Source of the DNA: an uncultured Clostridia bacterium
GTDB lineage: Bacteria; Bacillota; Clostridia; Oscillospirales; Ruminococcaceae
Direction of reading: 5' to 3'
DNA length: 32,622 nucleotides
Assembly (NCBI GenBank): GCA_944386475.1
Contig: CALXBH010000067.1
Coordinates: 1 to 32,622, forward strand
The first letter of the stretch is position 1, and every line of letters begins with the position of its first letter. Below, one piece after another: positions 23,601 to 29,678 of the stretch. A program made the translations under genes and the position numbers. The notes beneath the pieces are model-generated. The model was not told where the DNA came from, searched no databases, and was given only the letters and a program-made list of their open reading frames with translations.

Positions 23601-26016
23601 TTGCTGGTGGGACGATTATGAGCCGTTTTCCTTTGTGGGCAACAGAAGTCTGCACAATTATATTGTCAGCGCCGATGTAAAAATCGAGGAATCCGGATAC
23701 GGCGGAATCTACGGCCGTGTGACAGGGCCTCGCTATGGGCAGACTCATCCATATGGATACGGGCTGCGGATCGAACCCAACGGCCAATGGCAGCTGACCA
23801 AATACAAAGTCACCAGCAACAGCAACAAAGCTTGCTTTGAAGTTTTGCAAAGCGGTCATGTAAGCGGCGTTGCAAAAAACGACTGGATTTCGTTAAAAAT
23901 GGTCTTCCGGGATGAAAAAATACAAGGATTTGTCAACGACGAGATTGTATTTGAATATATCGATGAAGAAGACAATTATGTATCCGGCCGCGCCGGGGTT
24001 GGCAGCAGTTATGACTATGTGCAGTTTAACAATTTTAAAATTATTAATCTTGAAGACGACAAAAACTACACAAAAGTCGATGACGGCCATTCCTCTATTA
24101 CCTATTCAGACGGATGGTATACATGGCCGGGCGTAGGATACAATCAAACTGTCCATTATATCTCGGAACCCAACGGAACCGAAACAGCAACGTTTACCTT
24201 TGAAGGCGTAAAAGCAAGGTTTTATGGGTTTAAAAGATCGGACTTAGGAATCCTGGAAGTATATGTGGACGGCGTCAAGACGGCGGAAATAGACCAGTAT
24301 ATCGACGGCAATTCAGAAGACGTTTTGCTTTATGAAACGGATGTGCTGGAGCCTGGCGTTCACACGCTTAAAATAGCAGCGACGCAGCGCAAAAACCCTG
24401 CAAGCTCAGGGACGGAAATCGTTGTGGATGCATTTGCGCATACGACCATTGCCCCCGAAATTGTTCTGCCGGAAGCGGTAAAATTAAATCATTCCACTTA
24501 CACACTGGAAATTAATCAAACATACAAATTGCTGGCGGCCATCGTACCAGACACCACCACAGATCAACGCATTACCTGGACTAGCAGCAATCCCGATGTG
24601 GTTTCCGTGGATGACAAGGGCGAGCTGCATGCCCACAAGGCGGGAAGCGCAAAGATTACAGCCGCGACAGTGACTGGGGGCAAAGAGGTATCCTGCAACA
24701 TCACAGTACTGAATAAGGAATATATTGATCGAACCCAGTTATCCGCTTTGTTGGAACAAGCAGAGCAGTATGACCAAGAGGATTATACAGCCGAAACGTA
24801 TGCAGTATTTGAACAGGCAGTGAAGCGGGCAACCGATATATCCTTAAAAGAAAATGTCTCTCAGCAGGATGTCGATCAAGCGTCGCAAACATTACAGGAA
24901 GCCATTGATATGCTGATGCCGGAAGGATATCATTGGATTACGCGGAGCGTTGTAATCGATCAAAATGATTTTACACAAAATGAGGCGTACTTAAACGCGA
25001 GGGTATATTGGAGACCCGGAAACACACTGCCGTACACATTATATGTCAAGGAGGTTCAACTGACCTATGATGATAAAAGCCTGATACAGAGTTTTACAAC
25101 CCAAAACGGCCTGAATGTTAACGGATGCACAAACGTTGTCCGCACCGCCAAGGAAGGCGTTAAAATTTTTAAAGACAGTGCTGTTGACGGTGAGATCAAT
25201 ATATGGTCGAATGGAAGCATCGCTGTTCCTAAAGGAACCCATACGGTCATTATGAGGGTGCTGGTAAAGATCGAGGATATTCCGGAAGGGATGAACACCG
25301 CTGATCTTTATCCCTGCTCGCTGAACATTTGGTCCGACCAGCTTACAAGGCATTTTAATCCCACAGATATCAGCCAAATTCCGTTTTCTGAATGGTGCAG
25401 CGGAACAACCTATGACGTGCGCTTTTATAACGGCGACACGCTTATAGGGGAAACACAGCAAATTGCAGAAGGGTATGCGGCAAAAGCTCCGGAATTATCC
25501 GATATCAACGTGCCGGATGGATGTGAATGGAAAGGGTTTGCAAAAACGCCAGGCGGAGAGGTTGTCGACAACTTCATTATCCTTGGTGATACAAACTACT
25601 ATGCGGTTTTTGATTCTTTAGAGGATCCTGACGATCCCGGCACAGGCGATCCTGATGATCCCGGCACGGGCGATCCTGACGATCCTGGAACAGGCGATCC
25701 TGACGATCCCGGCACGGGCGACCCCGATGATCCCGGCACAGGCGATCCTGACGATCCCGGCACGGGCGACCCCGACAATCCCGGAACAGGCGATCCCGAC
25801 GATCCCGGTACGGGTAGCCCCGACGACCAGAACCCAGCCGATTCTAACGATCAGGAACCCACAGATTCCAATAGTCAGATCCCATCGGAAGATCATCAAA
25901 ATCCGCAGACGGCGGTTTGGTTCCCCTGGGGGGCAGCTGGAGCTGCGCTGGTTGCCGGACTTTGCATTTGCTCGGCTAAGCGTATCGGCGGACACCGCGG
26001 GAAAAGAAGGGGATAA
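20644..26016 (+). CDS. Secreted multidomain GH59 (galactosylceramidase-family) glycosidase, wall-anchored
   Basis: A 1790-residue protein. Approximate order: signal peptide 1-37; two related beta-sandwich modules 38-165 and 175-303 (both with WT-K/R-x-DD-x-DS); a CBM6/35-like module 308-449; a GH59 catalytic region 456-920 with RMFEGVGALSASSSNLL, acid/base Glu651 in GIWNENY and nucleophile Glu739 in YSSEDGS; a galactocerebrosidase-type lectin-like domain 942-1136; a third copy of the N-terminal module 1139-1269; Big2 domain 1273-1358; FIVAR 1360-1426; an unrecognised domain; an InlB-like unit; eight DPDDPGTG repeats; then NPQTA, a hydrophobic segment and a KR-rich tail. GH59 enzymes release beta-galactose, in animals from galactosylceramide. 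The target here may be host glycolipid or beta-galactoside. Base composition is more AT-rich than its neighbours, notably at the 5' end. Confidence 0.9.
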   Translation: MAGLKRTKIFRKLLSFLLVFAMILPMTSFVGNFLAAADAEWTRIDDKDSKITYTGHWEWWDGRNLGTYMDTETYSNDTNATASFTFTGNKVRVISKKDIRQGAVKITLDDLAPVEVNCYLASGEGVQLVVYESPLLETGEHTIKLQPLGYEGLSFSIDALEYTTMQNTNHKNTNDIWTKVDDNDSAVSYSDNWNASSEEGSYGGSVHSSDVKDATVTFRFTGTKARFYGAKKDAVGIASVYVDDEYQTNIDCKDASVNSYDYFLYETPLLPYGDHTLTLNVLHLTSGGGDEGTEVIVDAFSYTDFDYTHRITYEVENIEESGFYMSGKGVSAVEDGILFDHTAAEGGRDISLSGPNSADIPYGKYNLDIYATLKSTLETGDGSHYVFGLDIGGSTILDANVTEKDMGEVNTEKVLSYPIDIPSGANVNLRVWWDKTNTILIDKVVLTPVQSSLDNQITINTEDTGRMFEGVGALSASSSNLLYDYEEPYRSDILDYLFKPNFGAAYQHLKVEMGGDGNSTNQTEPAYARTLEEFELVQSVREKCINGTIDRNSEDYLKVKEYFNRGVEFWLMEEAKKRNPDILLDVLQWSAPGWFRYDGSYGPEADPNEDFGRWKKQKFYTQDNADYIATYIWGAKEFHDLDIDFCGIWNENYNSDRNDWIITLRETLDRYDLTDVKIIAADANDWGTIWNSAEDLTATPELRDAVHAIGVHYPHWGSPNPYHDNAEAQATGKPLYSSEDGSIGGNWEAALKSARIFNANYIENRIVKTVFWSCFSGTYDGVAIHLSGAMQANTPWSGHYEVEDGIWGFAHTTQFTKPGWNYIDNACGYLDAGRSYVTLQDNGTADNRKSNPDFSIIVETGGASDTQTMNFTLNGMSNHEIAVWKTEQGNTFQKVDTITPQNGKFSYSVDPNCIYSFTTTTGQQKGEAETAIPENKEFPMDYEDDFDSYQSGERPTYFSDQMGGFEIYDNGTSDKTLRQSVPLKPICWWDDYEPFSFVGNRSLHNYIVSADVKIEESGYGGIYGRVTGPRYGQTHPYGYGLRIEPNGQWQLTKYKVTSNSNKACFEVLQSGHVSGVAKNDWISLKMVFRDEKIQGFVNDEIVFEYIDEEDNYVSGRAGVGSSYDYVQFNNFKIINLEDDKNYTKVDDGHSSITYSDGWYTWPGVGYNQTVHYISEPNGTETATFTFEGVKARFYGFKRSDLGILEVYVDGVKTAEIDQYIDGNSEDVLLYETDVLEPGVHTLKIAATQRKNPASSGTEIVVDAFAHTTIAPEIVLPEAVKLNHSTYTLEINQTYKLLAAIVPDTTTDQRITWTSSNPDVVSVDDKGELHAHKAGSAKITAATVTGGKEVSCNITVLNKEYIDRTQLSALLEQAEQYDQEDYTAETYAVFEQAVKRATDISLKENVSQQDVDQASQTLQEAIDMLMPEGYHWITRSVVIDQNDFTQNEAYLNARVYWRPGNTLPYTLYVKEVQLTYDDKSLIQSFTTQNGLNVNGCTNVVRTAKEGVKIFKDSAVDGEINIWSNGSIAVPKGTHTVIMRVLVKIEDIPEGMNTADLYPCSLNIWSDQLTRHFNPTDISQIPFSEWCSGTTYDVRFYNGDTLIGETQQIAEGYAAKAPELSDINVPDGCEWKGFAKTPGGEVVDNFIILGDTNYYAVFDSLEDPDDPGTGDPDDPGTGDPDDPGTGDPDDPGTGDPDDPGTGDPDDPGTGDPDNPGTGDPDDPGTGSPDDQNPADSNDQEPTDSNSQIPSEDHQNPQTAVWFPWGAAGAALVAGLCICSAKRIGGHRGKRRG
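25624..25815 (+). repeat. Eight tandem 24-bp repeats encoding DPDDPGTG
   Basis: Eight in-frame units of 24 bp; unit 7 has Asn in place of the second Asp of DD. Third-position variation (CCC/CCT, GGC/GGA, ACA/ACG) distinguishes the units. It forms an acidic, rigid wall-spanning linker before the sorting signal. Copy number is likely to vary between strains. Confidence 0.95.
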
Positions 26017-26058
26017 ATAGACATTAGCATTCTTATTTGATGTTATGGAGAGTTGTAA

Positions 26059-26093
26059 AAAGGGAACCCGTGCCATAGGCGCGGGTTCCCTTT
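26059..26093 (+). terminator. Terminator of the GH59 gene
   Basis: Stem of AAAGGGAACCCG and its complement, extended by a wobble pair to 16 pairs with a 3-nt loop, ending in TTT. Confidence 0.75.
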
Positions 26094-26204
26094 GCTGTAT
26101 GTTCATTCTGATGAAAAAAAGAAGGATTCTTTGAGTAATTTGCGGATTGTTATTTTAAAAAATAGCGAATATACTGTAGGCGAATTTAAGAGGGAGGCGG
26201 TGTG

Positions 26205-27116
26205 ATGGAACAGACAGAAATCCCAGGCACTATATTTAACATCCAGAAATTTTCGGTGCACGACGGCCCCGGCGTGCGCACGGTGGTCTTTTTTAAGGGG
26301 TGCAATCTTTCCTGTTTGTGGTGCCACAACCCGGAATCGGTATCGGCCAAAAAGCAGGTGGAATTTTATCCCGACCGCTGCATCGGCTGCGGCCGGTGCA
26401 TGGAAGCCTGTCCCACCGGCGCCCACCAGTTTGACCCGGAAAGCGGCATCCATATCATTCGCCGGGAGCTTTGCACCGGCTGCCTGTCCTGCGCGGACAC
26501 CTGTTATGCCCAGGCCCTGGTGGGCGTGGGGGAGGATGTGACGGCGGATGATGTGTTCCGGCGGATTTTAGACGACCGGATGTACTACGAGCAGTCGGGG
26601 GGAGGGGTCACCTTTTCCGGCGGGGAGTGCATGCTGCAGCCGGTGTTTTTAAAGGCCCTTTTGTCCATGTGCCGGGCGGAGGGAATCCACACCGCAGTGG
26701 ACACCGCCGGGTATGTGGGCTGGAAATGGTTTGAGCAGATATTACCCCTCACCGACCTGTTTTTGTACGATGTAAAAGCGGCGGACGAGCAGGTTCACAA
26801 AGCCCTCACCGGGGCGGGAAATGAGCTGATCTTACAAAACCTCACAAGGCTTTCTAAGGCCGGGGCGAACATCATCGTACGGATTCCCTTTATTCTCGGC
26901 TACAACGATGGGGAGATGGAGGGGATCGCGAAACTCTTAGCGCCTCTTTCCCTGCAAAAGGTAGAGATTTTGCCCTACCACAAGCTGGGTAATAGTAAAT
27001 ATGAGGCTTTGGGGCGGGAAAAACGGGCGCCTAAGGCTCAGGTCCCTCCGGCGGAACTGCTGGACAAAACGGTGGAGGCCTTCCGCGCGCTTGGCATCCC
27101 CGCAAGCCATACATAA
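26205..27116 (+). CDS. Glycyl-radical enzyme activating enzyme (radical SAM, PflA-like)
   Basis: A 303-residue radical-SAM activase. Cys33, Cys37 and Cys40 in KGCNLSCLWCHNP form the C-x3-C-x2-C site. A ferredoxin-like insert with CIGCGRCMEACP and CTGCLSCADTC holds two more [4Fe-4S] clusters, as in activases of glycyl-radical eliminases and decarboxylases but not PflA itself. GGGVTFSGGECMLQP is the SAM-binding motif, and VEILPYHKLGNSKYEALG closes the core. It abstracts hydrogen from the Gly of the partner enzyme. I chose the ATG at 26205 over the GTG at 26202 because GGGAGG lies seven bases before the ATG. The partner gene starts 61 bp downstream; the activase-first order is less common than enzyme-first. 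Confidence 0.94.
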   Translation: MEQTEIPGTIFNIQKFSVHDGPGVRTVVFFKGCNLSCLWCHNPESVSAKKQVEFYPDRCIGCGRCMEACPTGAHQFDPESGIHIIRRELCTGCLSCADTCYAQALVGVGEDVTADDVFRRILDDRMYYEQSGGGVTFSGGECMLQPVFLKALLSMCRAEGIHTAVDTAGYVGWKWFEQILPLTDLFLYDVKAADEQVHKALTGAGNELILQNLTRLSKAGANIIVRIPFILGYNDGEMEGIAKLLAPLSLQKVEILPYHKLGNSKYEALGREKRAPKAQVPPAELLDKTVEAFRALGIPASHT

Positions 27117-27177
27117 AGCATATCTATAACCGTTATCATCATCAGGCAGTATTCTGCTTCAGAAAGGGTGAATCACC

Positions 27178-29367
27178 ATGACGCTTAACACAGAAAAAGT
27201 ATCCCTCTCCCCGCTGATCGAGCAGCGGATCAAAGCGCTTCACCAGGACAAAATGGCCATCAACAACCATAAAATCGCCGTTAAGGGAAGCCTTAACATC
27301 GACGATCACGGTTACATCGTCTATGAGAACTTCCGGTTCCAGCATATCCCCGGCCATGAGAGCGGGATGGTACACGGCTGCCGGAATCTGGGGCAGAACC
27401 TCCGCAAGTTTTTAAACGAGATCCCGGCTTATGTAAACAAAAACAGCGCCCTCGCCACCTGCTGGATCGGTTTTTTCCAGGACTTCGCTCCCATTGGCCT
27501 GGTGCCGGAAGACCGCCCGCCGGAGCATATCCGGGAGCTGCTCCAAAAATACGGGATCATCCAAAGCGGCATCGGCGGGATGAACCACCTGTGTCCGGAT
27601 ATGACCATCGGTTTTGAGCTGGGCTGGGGCGGCTTGCTTCAGAAAATCCGGTATTACCGGGAATTTAACGCGCCCGCCGACACCTCTTTTTACGACGGAG
27701 AAGAGGAGCTGGTGTTGGGCATCCAGGAGTGGATCCGCCGCCATGTTACTCTGGCCCGGTCGATGGCGGAAGAGGAATCGGACGAAACCGCCAAGCAAAA
27801 CCTTTTGGAGATCGCCCGGATCAATGAATGGCTTATTGACAATCCGCCCCGCACCCTGCGTGAGGCCTGCCAGTTTTTGGCCCATTTCCAGGGGATAGAC
27901 CGCACCTATTTCGGCGGCGGCGCCATGGGGCAGTTGGACGAGCTTCTGCGTCCCTTTTACGAGCGGGATACGGCGGACGGGATCCTCACTGACGAGGAGG
28001 CGGTGTGGTATATTGCCAGCCTGTTTTTTAACGATACCCACTACTCTCAGATCGGCGGCCCTACTCCCGACGGCAGCCATGATATGACAAGCCGGATGTC
28101 CTTTTTGATTTTGGAGGCCATGCACGACCTTTGCATCCCGGCCAACATCGCCATCCGGGTGCACGACGGGATCAACGAGGTGCTGCTCCGCCGGGCGCTG
28201 GAATACACCGTGGAGGACGGCTTTGGATGCAGCTATTCCATGGCCCAGGGAATCGAAGAGGGCTTTGCCAAAAATGGTTTCCCCAAAGAGCTGGGGCGCA
28301 TCCGGGCCAAAACCGGCTGCAACTGGACGGCGATTCCCGGACGGGAATATCCTTTGCAGGACGTGACCCGCTGCAACTTTGCCAGGGCTCTCAACTGGGC
28401 GATCGAGGATTTGAAACAGGAAGAGTCCCCCACCGTCGGCCGGCTGTGGGAGCTGTTTAAAAAGCATCTGCACATTATGGTTAACTGCTTTAAAGAGGGG
28501 TATGACTGGCATTATGAGGTCGTCTCCCGCAACACGCCGGAGATCGTAGACAACTTGTTTATGCACGGTCCCATTGAACGGGGGTTAAACTGCGCTCAGG
28601 GCGGCGTAGATATCATGGATTTAAACATCGACGGCATTGGTTTGGCTACGGTGGCCGATTCCTTCGCCGCCATCGAACAGCGGGTGGTTAAGGAAAAACG
28701 CCTTTCCTGGGAGGAACTGTTCCGGGTGCTGGAAACAAACTACGAGGGCGCGGAGGATATCCGCCTGATGCTTAAAAACATCTCCCGGTTTGGCACGCCG
28801 GATTCCCCGGCGGAAAAATGGGCTCTTAAAATCCGGGACACCTATGTGTCCTTCTGTAAGGAGAGTTTGACTCCTAAACACCACCTGATGATCGTGCCGG
28901 GGATGTTCTCCCACGGGGACGTGTATATGTATGGAAACGTCACCATGGCCACCCCCAACGGCCGTAAGGATAAAGACCCCATCTCCCATTCCTCAGAGCC
29001 GGATCCCGGCTTTGCAAGAGGACTTCACACCTTCGCTCCCAGCTTAAAGGCCAATGCTGTGGCAAAAACCCAGGCGGGCTACGGCAATTCTGCGCCCCTG
29101 CATCTGGATATCGACACCGATTTGCTGAGCCACGGGGGCGGGGTGGACGCGCTGGTGGCGCTTTTGCATACCCACAACCACATGAACGGCACGCTTGTAA
29201 ACCTGAATTGCCTGACCAAGCAAAAGCTGCTGGAGGCTCATGCGGATCCTTCCACCCATCCCGATTTGGTGGTGCGGGTTACGGGGTATTCGGCGTTTTT
29301 CGCCTCCCTGTCTAAGGAATACCGCCAACAGGTAGTGGATCGCTTTTTGGCAAACGACCCCGGCTGA
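27178..29367 (+). CDS. Glycyl-radical enzyme of unknown substrate (pyruvate formate-lyase superfamily)
   Basis: A 729-residue enzyme with the C-terminal glycyl-radical loop RVTGYSAFFASLSKEYRQQ; Gly703 is the predicted radical site. The thiyl-radical Cys is most likely Cys381 in AKTGCNWTAIPGREY. The known dehydratase and C-N/C-S lyase members have Gly-Cys-x-Glu at this place, and pyruvate formate-lyase has a Cys-Cys pair; here it is Gly-Cys-Asn-Trp with no Glu. The superfamily ATPNGRK motif is present near residue 590. The enzyme is cytoplasmic, oxygen-sensitive and needs the activase encoded upstream. Length is slightly short of the common 780-850 residues. I cannot assign the substrate; decarboxylation, elimination or C-C cleavage are all open. 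Confidence 0.92.
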   Translation: MTLNTEKVSLSPLIEQRIKALHQDKMAINNHKIAVKGSLNIDDHGYIVYENFRFQHIPGHESGMVHGCRNLGQNLRKFLNEIPAYVNKNSALATCWIGFFQDFAPIGLVPEDRPPEHIRELLQKYGIIQSGIGGMNHLCPDMTIGFELGWGGLLQKIRYYREFNAPADTSFYDGEEELVLGIQEWIRRHVTLARSMAEEESDETAKQNLLEIARINEWLIDNPPRTLREACQFLAHFQGIDRTYFGGGAMGQLDELLRPFYERDTADGILTDEEAVWYIASLFFNDTHYSQIGGPTPDGSHDMTSRMSFLILEAMHDLCIPANIAIRVHDGINEVLLRRALEYTVEDGFGCSYSMAQGIEEGFAKNGFPKELGRIRAKTGCNWTAIPGREYPLQDVTRCNFARALNWAIEDLKQEESPTVGRLWELFKKHLHIMVNCFKEGYDWHYEVVSRNTPEIVDNLFMHGPIERGLNCAQGGVDIMDLNIDGIGLATVADSFAAIEQRVVKEKRLSWEELFRVLETNYEGAEDIRLMLKNISRFGTPDSPAEKWALKIRDTYVSFCKESLTPKHHLMIVPGMFSHGDVYMYGNVTMATPNGRKDKDPISHSSEPDPGFARGLHTFAPSLKANAVAKTQAGYGNSAPLHLDIDTDLLSHGGGVDALVALLHTHNHMNGTLVNLNCLTKQKLLEAHADPSTHPDLVVRVTGYSAFFASLSKEYRQQVVDRFLANDPG

Positions 29368-29678
29368 TGTTGTTTGGAAACCTATATGGAAAAAACAGCG
29401 GGATTCGCTGAGGAGGCTTATTGCGTTAATTATAAAATTTGTCGAACTTTGATGTTTCATTGACCGTTTTGCGCAAAAAAATACAGCATAATGGCGAAAA
29501 AGGAAAACGTTTTCAATAAATCACTAATTTGCCGCCCTAATAATTGTTTGATATTAACAATAATTTAAAACATTACTTGCTTTTTTATAATAAAGATGGC
29601 ATAATAAGGATAAGTTCACATGCCTGCTTATCGTCGGCAGGCGTGGTCGGAACTGAATTTTAAAAGGAGGATCTGTGT
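29368..29678 (+). promoter_or_regulatory. Control region of the last surface-protein gene with a cre-like site
   Basis: No gene is seen in these 311 bp. GGAAAACGTTTTCA at 29502-29515 matches the catabolite-responsive element consensus except at the first base and contains a 12-bp perfect palindrome (29503-29514), so CcpA or another LacI-type repressor may bind. A TATAAT at 29586-29591 is a likely -10 box, with only a weak -35. A short hairpin (GCCTGC...GCAGGC, about 29622-29642) lies in the leader. No clear terminator follows the glycyl-radical gene. Confidence 0.5.

Noticed and set aside
25624-25815. Regular 24-bp tandem repeats as a CRISPR array
   Set aside because: There are no unique spacers; the units are contiguous, in frame with the GH59 gene and encode DPDDPGTG.
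29396-29410. Terminator after the glycyl-radical gene
   Set aside because: The hairpin CAGCG-GGATT-CGCTG is only 5 bp and has no T-run.
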